Shown here one piece after another: positions 1 through 8,290 of a DNA stretch of 64,000 nucleotides (the first letter of the stretch is position 1; the number at the start of each line of letters is the position of its first letter). The notes below the pieces were generated by a model. It was not told the DNA's origin and made no database searches. It saw nothing but the letters and a program-made list of their open reading frames with translations. The stretch comes from CAYSUS01 sp964434165 (lineage in GTDB: Bacteria; Planctomycetota; Planctomycetia; Pirellulales; Thermoguttaceae). The stretch lies in contig CAYSUS010000032.1 in assembly GCA_964434165.1 (NCBI GenBank), positions 7,483-71,482 of the forward strand, read 5' to 3'. A program made the position numbers and the translations under genes.

Positions 1-457
1 ATAGTGTGTTAACTTTAGATCGCCCCATGCCTGCCCATGCCCCCCCACGCCACGGGCTGACTGGCAGCCCGTGGCATTCGCGCGCGGCCGGGTCCGCGCG
101 GCCGACGGAGTTGCACCCCGCAGTCCGTGGTGTACGGCCGATGCAGGTCGGTCCCCAGGCTCCATTCTTCCGCGTCGGAACGCGGAACCACCACCCCAGG
201 ACAGCCAGCACGCTCCCCGCAAGTGGCGGGCTGCTTGACGCTGGCGCCGGCCGCTGGTAGCTTGGTCCATTTCATTTTGCCCAGAATACGCCGCATGGGG
301 GCAGGTCCGCTGCCCCGGGGGATGCCGGCGCGGCCGATGATCCCGCTCGCTCCGCCGATCGGGGGCCGCCGCCCGGAAATCCCCCGCTTTACGGGGTCGC
401 GGGGCTGGGCGGTGAAGCCGATCTTTCCAGGTTCTGTTGACACAAAGGGTTCCTGCA
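1..457. other. Upstream region of ppdK, no gene seen
   Basis: No convincing coding sequence lies here; open frames on both strands are arginine/proline-rich with no recognisable domain. It holds a hairpin at 50..74 (arms CCACGGGCT and AGCCCGTGG, 7-nt loop, no T-run), which may end a gene outside the window, and a sigma70-like promoter candidate at 235..263. Confidence 0.5.
235..263 (+). promoter_or_regulatory. Candidate sigma70-type promoter for ppdK
   Basis: TTGACG (235..240) and TAGCTT (258..263) are separated by 17 bp, an optimal spacing, about 195 bp before the ppdK start. The -35 matches five of six consensus bases and the -10 four of six. The match is by eye only. Confidence 0.35.
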
Positions 458-3172
458 ATGGCTGACAAGCACGTCTATTTCTTCGGGCCCCAGGGCTCCG
501 AGGGCGACGCCACGATGAAGAACACGCTCGGCGGCAAGGGCGCCAACCTGGCCGAGATGGCCAATCTCGACCTGCCCGTCCCCGCCGGCTTTACCATCAC
601 CACCGACGTGTGCACCCACTTCATGAAGACCGGCGGGGAGTATCCGCCGGGGCTGAAGGAAGCCGTCGCCGAGGCCCTGAAGAAGACCGAAGAGGCCATG
701 GGCATGAAGTACGGCGACCCGGGCGACCCGCTGCTGGTCTCCTGCCGCTCCGGGGCCCGCATGTCCATGCCCGGCATGATGGAGACCGTGCTCAACGTGG
801 GCCTTTGCTCCAAGACCATCCCGGGCCTCGTCAAGAAGACCGGCAACGAGCGGTTCGTGTACGACGCCTATCGCCGGCTGATCACCATGTACTCCGACGT
901 GGTGATGGAGAAGGCCGAGGGCATCGAGCCGGCCGAGGGCCAGGGCATCCGGCAGCAGCTCGAGCGCCTGATGGACGCCATGAAGGAGTCGCAGGGCTAC
1001 GAGACCGACACGGACCTTACGGCCGACGACCTGAAGACCCTCTGCGAGCAGTACAAGGCCAAGGTCCAGGAGGTGCTCAAGAGGCCGTTCCCTGACGACG
1101 CCATGGAGCAGCTCTGGGGCGGCATCGGCGCCGTGTTCAAGAGCTGGAACGGCAAGCGGGCCGTCTCCTACCGCCGCATCGAGAGCATCCCGGACGAATG
1201 GGGCACGGCCGTGAACGTGCAGGCCATGGTCTTCGGCAACATGGGCGACAGCTCGGCCACGGGCGTGGCCTTCAGCCGCAACCCGGCCACCGGCGAGAAC
1301 AAGTTTTACGGCGAGTGGCTCGTCAACGCCCAGGGCGAGGACGTGGTGGCCGGCATCCGCACGCCCCACCCCTTGAACAACGATACCAAGAGCGACCAGA
1401 ACAAGCACCTCTCTTCGCTGGAGGACGAGAACCCGCCGCTGTACAAGGAGCTCGACGGCATTCGCGAGCGGCTGGAAAGGCACTATCGCGACATGCAGGA
1501 CATCGAGTTCACCATCCAGGAGGGCAAGCTCTGGATGCTCCAGTGCCGCAACGGCAAGCGGACCGGCACCGCGGCCCTGAACATGGCCATGGACATGCTC
1601 CAGGAGAAGCTCATCGACGAGGCGACCGTGGTGACCCGCGTGCAGCCCGCCCAGCTCGACGAGCTTCTGCACCCGATCGTCGATCCCGAGGCGGAGAAGA
1701 AGGCCGAGCCGTTCGTCAAGGGCCTCCCCGCCGGTCCCGGCGGCGCGGTAGGCAAGATCGTGTTCACCTCCGACGACGCCGTGGCCTGGGGCCGCAAGGG
1801 CGAGCCGGTGATCCTCGTGCGCGAGGAGACCAACCCCGAGGACGTCGAGGGGATGCGGGCAGCCCAGGGCATCCTCACCGCGCGGGGGGGCATGACCAGC
1901 CACGCGGCGCTGGTCGCCCGCGGCTGGGGCAAGTGCTGCATCGTCGGCGCCGCCTCGATCAAGATCAAGCACGGCGCCAGGTCGATGACCGTGGACGGCA
2001 AGACGTTCAAGGAAGGCGACACGATCACGCTCAACGGCACGCGCGGCCTGGGTTACGAGGGCGCGCTGGCCATGATCGACGCCACGGAGAACCCCCGGTT
2101 CCAGAAGTTCATGGAGCTGGTTGACAAGCAGCGCACCATGGGCGTGCGCACCAACGCCGACACGCCCGAGGACGCCAGGCTCGCCCGCGAGTTCGGCGCC
2201 GAGGGGATCGGCCTGTTCCGCACCGAGCACATGTTCTACGGCGCCGGCAGCGAAGAGGCCCTGTTCATCCTCCGCCGCATGATCCACGCCGAGAGCGACG
2301 CGGAGCGGAACAAGGCGATCGACGACCTGGCCCCCTTCGTCAAGCGCGACATCAAGGCCACGCTGGAGGCGATGGACGGGCTGCCCGTCACCGTGCGCCT
2401 CCTGGACCCGCCGCTGCACGAGTTCGTTCCGCAGGACGACGCGGTGCGGGCCGAGCTGGCCAAGGCCCTGGGCATCACGGTCGAGGAGGTCAAGAACCGC
2501 GGGGCCGCGCTGCACGAGGTGAACCCGATGATGGGCCACCGGGGCGTGCGCCTGGGCATCACCTATCCGTATCTCACGGAGATGCAGATTCGGGCGATCC
2601 TTGAGGCGGCCGCCGAGTTGAAAAAGGACGGCAAGGACCCCCACCCGGAGGTCATGGTCCCCGTGACCTGCACCGTGAAGGAGCTGGACTTCGTCAAGCC
2701 GATCTTCGACCGCGTGAAGCAGGAGGTCGAAGGGAAGGCGGGCGCGGCGGTCGATTGCCTCTACGGCACGATGATCGAGATCCCCCGGGCCTGCCTGACG
2801 GCCGACAAGATGGCCCAGACGGCCGAGTTCTTCTCCTTCGGCACGAACGACCTGACGCAGATGGGCTTCGGGTTCTCGCGGGACGACATCGGCGGTTTCC
2901 TCAACGAGTACCAGGACCGCAACATCCTGCCGGCCGACCCGTTCCAGACGATCGACCAGGAGGGCGTGGGCCAGTTGATCCAGATGGCCGTGGAGAAGGG
3001 CCGGGCGGCGCGGTCGGACCTGAAGATCGGCATCTGCGGCGAGCAGGGGGGCGACCCGGCGAGCGTGGACTTCTGCTTCAAGACGGGGCTGAACTACGTG
3101 AGCTGCTCGCCCTACCGGGTGCCCATCGCGCGTCTGGCCGCGGCCCAGGCCGCGATCGCCGCGAAGAAGTAG
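458..3172 (+). CDS. ppdK: Pyruvate, phosphate dikinase
   Basis: This cytoplasmic enzyme interconverts pyruvate + ATP + Pi and PEP + AMP + PPi. The 904-residue product has the full family layout: an ATP-grasp nucleotide-binding domain (about 1-360, beginning with the FGP and GGKGANLAEM motifs), the mobile phosphohistidine domain with the catalytic His in GGMTSHAA (His482), and a C-terminal PEP/pyruvate TIM barrel ending with the catalytic Cys in GICGEQGG (Cys860). ATG 458 is preferred over TTG 437 because homologues begin close to KHVYFFG and an AGGG motif sits about 11 bp upstream. The gene stands alone; a palindromic repeat begins 29 bp after its stop. No missing residue was noticed. Confidence 0.97.
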   Translation: MADKHVYFFGPQGSEGDATMKNTLGGKGANLAEMANLDLPVPAGFTITTDVCTHFMKTGGEYPPGLKEAVAEALKKTEEAMGMKYGDPGDPLLVSCRSGARMSMPGMMETVLNVGLCSKTIPGLVKKTGNERFVYDAYRRLITMYSDVVMEKAEGIEPAEGQGIRQQLERLMDAMKESQGYETDTDLTADDLKTLCEQYKAKVQEVLKRPFPDDAMEQLWGGIGAVFKSWNGKRAVSYRRIESIPDEWGTAVNVQAMVFGNMGDSSATGVAFSRNPATGENKFYGEWLVNAQGEDVVAGIRTPHPLNNDTKSDQNKHLSSLEDENPPLYKELDGIRERLERHYRDMQDIEFTIQEGKLWMLQCRNGKRTGTAALNMAMDMLQEKLIDEATVVTRVQPAQLDELLHPIVDPEAEKKAEPFVKGLPAGPGGAVGKIVFTSDDAVAWGRKGEPVILVREETNPEDVEGMRAAQGILTARGGMTSHAALVARGWGKCCIVGAASIKIKHGARSMTVDGKTFKEGDTITLNGTRGLGYEGALAMIDATENPRFQKFMELVDKQRTMGVRTNADTPEDARLAREFGAEGIGLFRTEHMFYGAGSEEALFILRRMIHAESDAERNKAIDDLAPFVKRDIKATLEAMDGLPVTVRLLDPPLHEFVPQDDAVRAELAKALGITVEEVKNRGAALHEVNPMMGHRGVRLGITYPYLTEMQIRAILEAAAELKKDGKDPHPEVMVPVTCTVKELDFVKPIFDRVKQEVEGKAGAAVDCLYGTMIEIPRACLTADKMAQTAEFFSFGTNDLTQMGFGFSRDDIGGFLNEYQDRNILPADPFQTIDQEGVGQLIQMAVEKGRAARSDLKIGICGEQGGDPASVDFCFKTGLNYVSCSPYRVPIARLAAAQAAIAAKK

Positions 3173-3201
3173 CGGTTCCGCAGTGCATCGCGTGAACACA
3201 C

Positions 3202-3236
3202 GAGACTTCCGAAGTCTTCGAGACTTCGGAAGTCTC
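3202..3236. repeat. Nested-palindrome intergenic repeat, copy 1 (perfect)
   Basis: A perfect inverted repeat: 16-bp arms (GAGACTTCCGAAGTCT and its reverse complement) with a 3-nt TCG loop. Each arm contains a 13-bp odd palindrome, GACTTC-C-GAAGTC. It lies between ppdK and a convergent gene and is followed by CTTTGCTT, so it could stop transcription from either side. Three related copies are at 14347, 44444 and 48671. Confidence 0.85.
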
Positions 3237-3322
3237 TTTGCTTCGTCCCGGAGCGCCAAGACTCGGGCTGACACGCGGCACGTGCCCCGCGCGCCTCGCC
3301 CGTTTCCGTCATGAAGGCCCCG

Positions 3323-3934
3323 TCATTCGGATTCGTCGCGGATCCCGCGCTTCGAGCTTCGCGTTCCCTCCACGAGGGGCCTTGCGGCCGGATCGGAGGT
3401 GTCCTCGGCCATCCACCGCTCCTTGCGGTGCCATCGGATCGCGCGGAGCCGCCGGTCGGCCCCGAGCGACTCGTGCAAGGCCCGCAGCAGCGATCTCAGG
3501 CCGGGGGTGTCCTTGGGTGCGAAGACCTCATGGGTCAGGGCGACGTGGCGGCGCTCGGCCCCGGCCTCGGGGACCCACTCCACGCTGAGGACCCAGCGAT
3601 CCTCCAGGCGCTCCAGCACCAGGCACAGGCGGCAGTCGGCCGTCTGGCAGATCGCATGCTGGGCGAATTGCAGCGGCCCCCGCGCCACGGTGCGCACCCC
3701 GCGCGCCGCCAGATCCTCGCACAGCCCGGCCAACAGCGCCACGCCTACGTACGGCTCCTCGGGCCGGTCGTCGCGATAGAGCGCGGGATCGTCGCCGGCG
3801 AACTCGACCACGGTGCGCACGCCCGGCGGGTCGGTCGTAGAGACGCCCCGCGGGCGGCGCACGTAGAGACGGAACAGGAGCACCAGCGCGGCCATCACGG
3901 CGAGGATGGCCCCGGTCGTCAGCAGCTCTTCCAT
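3323..3934 (-). CDS. Single-pass membrane protein of unknown function
   Basis: I do not recognise a family. The 203-residue product from ATG 3934 begins with one hydrophobic helix (about 6-24) followed by RRPRG, so a short N-terminal anchor with a cytoplasmic body is likely; the body is charged with no catalytic motif seen. A GTG at 4015 in the same frame overlaps the speA stop as GTGA and would add 27 Arg/Pro-rich residues, so translational coupling to speA is possible. The gene lies immediately downstream of speA on the same strand and probably shares its transcript. Its 3' end converges on ppdK with repeat copy 1 between them. Confidence 0.7.
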   Translation of the reverse strand: MEELLTTGAILAVMAALVLLFRLYVRRPRGVSTTDPPGVRTVVEFAGDDPALYRDDRPEEPYVGVALLAGLCEDLAARGVRTVARGPLQFAQHAICQTADCRLCLVLERLEDRWVLSVEWVPEAGAERRHVALTHEVFAPKDTPGLRSLLRALHESLGADRRLRAIRWHRKERWMAEDTSDPAARPLVEGTRSSKRGIRDESE

Positions 3935-4011
3935 CGCGGTCGGTCCGGGGGAGATGCCGCCCGGTCGCAGGCGCCGCGGAGCGAGGCGCGCCGGCGCGGG
4001 GCGGGGGCGCG

Positions 4012-5937
4012 TCACATGCTGTGCGCGTCTTCGAGGTAGGTGTAGCCCTCAAGACTCGCCTCGTAGAACCTCAGGAAGCGGCCCGCCTGCTGGTCGTTGA
4101 TCCGCCCGTCCCGCACGGCCCGCTCGATCGAAGCGCGCAGCTGGGAAACGAGGATGCGGGCGTCGAACTGCACGTACTGCAGGACCTCGCGAACCGAGTC
4201 GCCGTTGATCAGGGCATCGACCACGGCCTCGCCGTTTTCGTCCATGCCCACGTGCACGGCGTTCGTGTCGCCGAACAGGTTGTGAAGGTCGCCCAGGATC
4301 TCCTGGTAGGCCCCGACGAGGAACGCCGCGAGGTAATAGGGCCTGCCGTCGAACTCGTGCAGCGGCAGCGACCGCTTCACGTCGCGACGGTCGATGAACC
4401 GCTCGATTTTGCCGTCCGAGTCGCAGGTGATGTCGCCCAGCACGGCGTGCGACGTGGGACGCTCGTCGTGCCGGTGAATGGGCACGATGGGGAACAGGTG
4501 CCGGATCGCCCAACTGTCGGGGATCGACTGGAACAGCGAGAAGTTGCAGAAGTAGGTCTCGCTGAGCATGGCGTCGAGGGTCTCCAGCTCCTCGGGCACG
4601 TACTCCAGGGCCTTCATCAGGCGGCGGATCCTGCGGCAGATGGCCCAGTAGAGGTTCTCGGCCAGGCACCGCTGATCGAGCGGCAGGTAGCCGCCGCCGA
4701 ACAGGCTCATCGCCATGTCGAGGGCCTGCTGCGCGTCGTGGTAGGCCTCCAGCACGTTGCGCACGTTGACCTCGCGGTAGGTGTCGAGCAAGTCGTGGAG
4801 GGGCTGCTCGGCCTCCTCGGGGACTTCCAGGGGGATCTCGTTCTCGCCGCGGCCCGAGACGCCCAGCACGTTGAACACGAGCACGCTGTGGTATGCCACG
4901 ATCGCGCGACCGCTCTCGGAGAGGATCGTCGGGTGGGCCACCTCGGCGTCGTTGCAGACGGTCTGCACATGGAAGACGACGTCGTTGGCGTACTCCTGGA
5001 GGGTGTAGTTCGCGCTCGACTCGAAGTTGGTCTGCGAGCCGTCGTAATCGACGCCGAGCCCTCCGCCCACGTCCAGATAGTGGAGCCCCGCCCCGTTCTT
5101 CACCAGATCGGCGTAGATCCGCGCGGCCTCGTTCAGCGCCCGCTTGATGTGCCGGATGTTCGTGATCTGGCTGCCCAGATGGAAGTGGAGCAGCCGGAAA
5201 CAGTCCTCCATGCCTCGGGCCTTGAGCTCTCCGAGGGCGCGAAGAATCTCCGTGACCGTCAGCCCGAACTTGGACCAGTAGCCCCCCGACGCCTGCCACC
5301 GGCCCGAGCCGGGTGAGGCCAGCTTGACGCGCATCCCGATGGTCGGCCGGACCCCGATCCGCTCGGCGTAGCGAAGGATCATGTCCAGCTCGGTGTACTT
5401 CTCGATCACGGGGATGATCTGCCGTCCGATCTTGTGCGCCAGGACGGCCATCTCGATGAACTCCTCGTCCTTGAAGCCGTTGCAGATGATGGGGACGTCG
5501 TTCTCGGCCATGGCGATCACGGCGAGCAGCTCGGGCTTGCTGCCGGCCTCGAGCCCGTAGCCGTAAGGGCGGCCGTAGCGGAGGATCTCCTCGACCACCT
5601 GACGCTGCTGGTTGACCTTGATCGGATAGATGCAGCGATAGGCGCCCTGGTATTCGTGCTCGGCGATGGCCCGCTCGAACGCCCTGAAGATGTCTCCCAG
5701 GCGGTGCTTGAGGATGTCGCCGAAGCGGAGAAGGATCGGCAGCTCGATGCCCCGCAACTGGAGGCGATCGACGAGCTGCTTCAGGTCGATCGATCGATCG
5801 GGGGTCTTGTCCGGGTGGACGCACAGGTGGCCCTGGGGGCTGATGGAGAAGTATCCCTTGCCCCAGCCGCTCACCTCGTACAGCTCCGCCGCGTCGGCGA
5901 TCGTCCAGCGACGCGTCTCTTCCTTTATGTCCACCAT
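4012..5937 (-). CDS. speA: Biosynthetic arginine decarboxylase
   Basis: This PLP enzyme decarboxylates arginine to agmatine, the first step of one route to putrescine and spermidine. The 641-residue length and layout match SpeA: an alanine-racemase-like PLP barrel with the Schiff-base lysine in YPIKVNQQ (Lys107), the HFHLGSQ motif and the glycine-rich YLDVGGGLGVDYDGS segment, then the C-terminal beta domain. ATG 5937 (MVDIKEETRRW) is chosen because homologues start there with W(T/S)I..A.ELY; an in-frame upstream extension to 6006 has no similarity. The downstream membrane-protein gene overlaps the stop. No riboswitch or clear promoter was seen upstream. Confidence 0.96.
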   Translation of the reverse strand: MVDIKEETRRWTIADAAELYEVSGWGKGYFSISPQGHLCVHPDKTPDRSIDLKQLVDRLQLRGIELPILLRFGDILKHRLGDIFRAFERAIAEHEYQGAYRCIYPIKVNQQRQVVEEILRYGRPYGYGLEAGSKPELLAVIAMAENDVPIICNGFKDEEFIEMAVLAHKIGRQIIPVIEKYTELDMILRYAERIGVRPTIGMRVKLASPGSGRWQASGGYWSKFGLTVTEILRALGELKARGMEDCFRLLHFHLGSQITNIRHIKRALNEAARIYADLVKNGAGLHYLDVGGGLGVDYDGSQTNFESSANYTLQEYANDVVFHVQTVCNDAEVAHPTILSESGRAIVAYHSVLVFNVLGVSGRGENEIPLEVPEEAEQPLHDLLDTYREVNVRNVLEAYHDAQQALDMAMSLFGGGYLPLDQRCLAENLYWAICRRIRRLMKALEYVPEELETLDAMLSETYFCNFSLFQSIPDSWAIRHLFPIVPIHRHDERPTSHAVLGDITCDSDGKIERFIDRRDVKRSLPLHEFDGRPYYLAAFLVGAYQEILGDLHNLFGDTNAVHVGMDENGEAVVDALINGDSVREVLQYVQFDARILVSQLRASIERAVRDGRINDQQAGRFLRFYEASLEGYTYLEDAHSM

Positions 5938-6257
5938 CTCAGAAACCCCGGGGTCGCTGGCCGAAACACACATGCAAAAGGAATCGCCGAAAAAGTGTGA
6001 ACGCACCTATATGGGAAATCCGCGCTCGGCGCAGGCGCCGCCCTGGCGTCCACGATTTGCAGGCGCGCGGTCAGGAGGGCTCCCGCCTGCCGGGCCGTAT
6101 CCTGACATGTTAGCTAAATCAGCCAGACTGGAAAGGGGGCGCAGGCGGTTCCGGCGCGCGCCTGCGAATGACCACGCCCCCAGGTGGCACGACAGCCCGC
6201 GGATGGCCCCCGGGTGAGCACGCGGCGACGCGGCCGCGCTTGTGGACGCTGGCCGGC
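5938..6257. other. Region between the MATE gene and speA
   Basis: These 320 bp separate the MATE stop from the speA start on the minus strand and should hold the speA leader. I found no good -35/-10 pair, hairpin terminator or small gene in it. Confidence 0.4.
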
Positions 6258-7652
6258 TCACACCCGGACGTCCTTCCATCCGCCGTGGAAGAAGCGGTAG
6301 AGGACCAGCGCGGCCCGCACATGAAGGTCGGCGACCATGGCGTACCAGCAGCCCAATACGCCGAGGCCCCATCCCGTCCAGGCCGTGGAGAGCCAGGTCA
6401 CGTGGATCGTGTCGAAGGCGAGCCCATAGGCCAGGGGAATGCGAACGCCCAGGAACCCGATCAGGCTGAAGAGCAGCGGCCAGCGCGTGTCGCCCGCCCC
6501 GCGCAGCGCGCCGTTGAGGATCATCAGCAGGGCCAGCGCGGGGATTCCCAGCGCGATCGTGCGCAGCAGCGGCGCGGCGAGTCGGGCAACGTCCGCCTGC
6601 TCCCGGCCCACGAAAAGGCTGGCGAGCGGATACGGCGCCGAGAAGAGCAGCACGCCCACGCCGGCCATCAGCCCTCCGCCCGCCGCCAGCGTCATCAGCA
6701 CGCTCCGGCCCGCGCGGCGGTGGTCACCCGCCCCGAGGTACTGGCCGGCCAGGGTGGCGGCGGCTGTCTGGAAGGCCACGCCGGGCAGGAAGGCGAGCGA
6801 CTCCACGCCGATGGCCACGCCGTGGGCGGCGGTGGCCAGGCTGCCAAGGCGGTTGATGATCGAAATGAACCACAACTGGCAGCCGACGATCGACAGCGTA
6901 TCGGCCCCGCCCGGCACGCCGATGCGGAGCAGGCGCCCCAGCAGAGGCCAGCGGGGCGCGAGCCAGCGTACATGGAGCTTCAGCCCCCGACGGCCGCGCG
7001 CCAGCAGCGCGAGGACCAGGGTTCCGCCGACGGCGAAACCGACCAGCGTCCCGATCGCGATCCCCGCCCAGCCGAGGCGCGGAAACGGCCCCAGTCCGAG
7101 CACCAGCGACCAGCTGACGGCCACGTTGACCGCGTTGACCAGGCCCTTAACCCACAGGCCCGCAACCATGTCCCCCGCGCCGCGCAGGCAGGCGATGCCG
7201 ACCTCCTGCGCGAGCATCAGCGGCACGACGGGCAGCATCCAGAAGAGATACTCCGTGGCCAGCGCGGCGGACTGGCCCCGAAGCTGAAGCGCGGCCGCGA
7301 TCCGGTCGCCCAGCCCCAGGCCGATGACGACAATCCCTGCGGACAGCCCCGCCGTGAGGAACAGGGCCTGGTTGGTCACCATCCGGGCCGCGCCGTAGCG
7401 GCCCGCCCCGACCAGTCGCGCGACCATGGCCGTGGCGCCGAGGCTGACGAACGTGGCCGTGCTCACCACGAGCCAGAGCAGGTAGGTGATCAGCGTGATC
7501 GCGGCGAGATGCTCCGTGCGGAGGTAGTGTCCGGTCAATACCCGATCGGAGATCCACACCGCGATGGTCAGGATCTGTTCGAGAAGAACCGGCAGCGCCA
7601 GCCGGAGCATGGGGCGGAGCGTGCCGGACTGCTGGACCAGAGGAAGAGGCAC
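6258..7652 (-). CDS. MATE-family multidrug/toxin exporter
   Basis: A 464-residue polytopic protein with about 12 hydrophobic segments in two homologous halves, as in MatE proteins. The N-terminal half starts LRLALPVLLEQ, with D(R/K)..TG..L....AA.T in the first extracellular-loop region; the second half starts LLRIGVPGGADTL. Family members export cationic drugs, dyes or metabolites against Na+ or H+; the substrate cannot be read from sequence. The length is normal and the start keeps only a short tail before the first half. The gene is upstream of speA on the same strand with a 320-bp gap, so co-transcription is uncertain. Confidence 0.9.
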   Translation of the reverse strand: MPLPLVQQSGTLRPMLRLALPVLLEQILTIAVWISDRVLTGHYLRTEHLAAITLITYLLWLVVSTATFVSLGATAMVARLVGAGRYGAARMVTNQALFLTAGLSAGIVVIGLGLGDRIAAALQLRGQSAALATEYLFWMLPVVPLMLAQEVGIACLRGAGDMVAGLWVKGLVNAVNVAVSWSLVLGLGPFPRLGWAGIAIGTLVGFAVGGTLVLALLARGRRGLKLHVRWLAPRWPLLGRLLRIGVPGGADTLSIVGCQLWFISIINRLGSLATAAHGVAIGVESLAFLPGVAFQTAAATLAGQYLGAGDHRRAGRSVLMTLAAGGGLMAGVGVLLFSAPYPLASLFVGREQADVARLAAPLLRTIALGIPALALLMILNGALRGAGDTRWPLLFSLIGFLGVRIPLAYGLAFDTIHVTWLSTAWTGWGLGVLGCWYAMVADLHVRAALVLYRFFHGGWKDVRV

Positions 7653-8290
7653 TCAACGACTCGGCGGGGTGGGGTAGCGTCGTAACGTCCGCCGGGAACG
7701 CTGAGGGAAGATGCCTCGCTCCCGCGCGAGGTTCGAGGCTGCAGCGCGTCGGCTCCGGCTTCCAGCCATTCTACCGGGGAGACTCCGCCCCATTCACAGC
7801 CAGGACGCCCCGAGCGTCGGGCCATCGCCGCAGGGCGCCGCGAAACCGTGCGAAGAGGTGTTGCGTTCTGATACAGGTGTTCGATTCTGCTGCAGCGCAA
7901 AGAGACAGGCGAGCCGGGGTTAGTTCGGGCTGCTAATCCCCAGCTCGCCTGTTCTGCTCGGAAGCCGGTACTTCCGACCCGTCGGGGGGGTGCCTCTTCA
8001 GTTCCGCAAGGGGAAATACAGGGGGGCTATTTCCCACTGACAGCTTGGCGAAGCTGCAACGACCTCTTCGGCCTTCCGGCCCCTCAGTATCGACCCTTCT
8101 CTGCTCCGGCCCAGCCGCTCGCGGACGAGGGCGGGGTTTCTCGGGGGGGGGTGCCTCTATCTCTGCCTCTCTTCCAAACGCGGCAGAATCAGAGAGCAAT
8201 CGCCGTGCCAGATTTGGCGGTTTCCGCCAAAGCACACCGTGCGGGCCTGCCGGTCCGTTCCGAGCCGGGCCGGCGGAGTCGCAGCCGCCG
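7653..8290. other. Gene-free stretch with a strong hairpin
   Basis: No plausible protein was found in these 638 bp. A hairpin at 7905..7952 pairs 14 of 15 bases (arms ACAGGCGAGCCGGGG and CCCCAGCTCGCCTGT, 18-nt loop). It lies between two minus-strand genes, 350 bp after the ABC transporter stop, and has no U tract, so its role is unclear. Confidence 0.5.

Noticed and set aside
389..3274. 961-codon open frame antisense to ppdK
   Set aside because: Fully mirrors ppdK, rich in Arg, Leu, His and Ala with no domain; long antisense frames are expected in DNA this GC-rich.
5938..6257. A polyamine or arginine riboswitch upstream of speA
   Set aside because: No recognised aptamer or expression-platform hairpin could be drawn.
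7905..7952. Hairpin as a rho-independent terminator
   Set aside because: The 14 of 15 bp stem is strong but the 18-nt loop and absence of a U tract do not fit; left as an unexplained hairpin.
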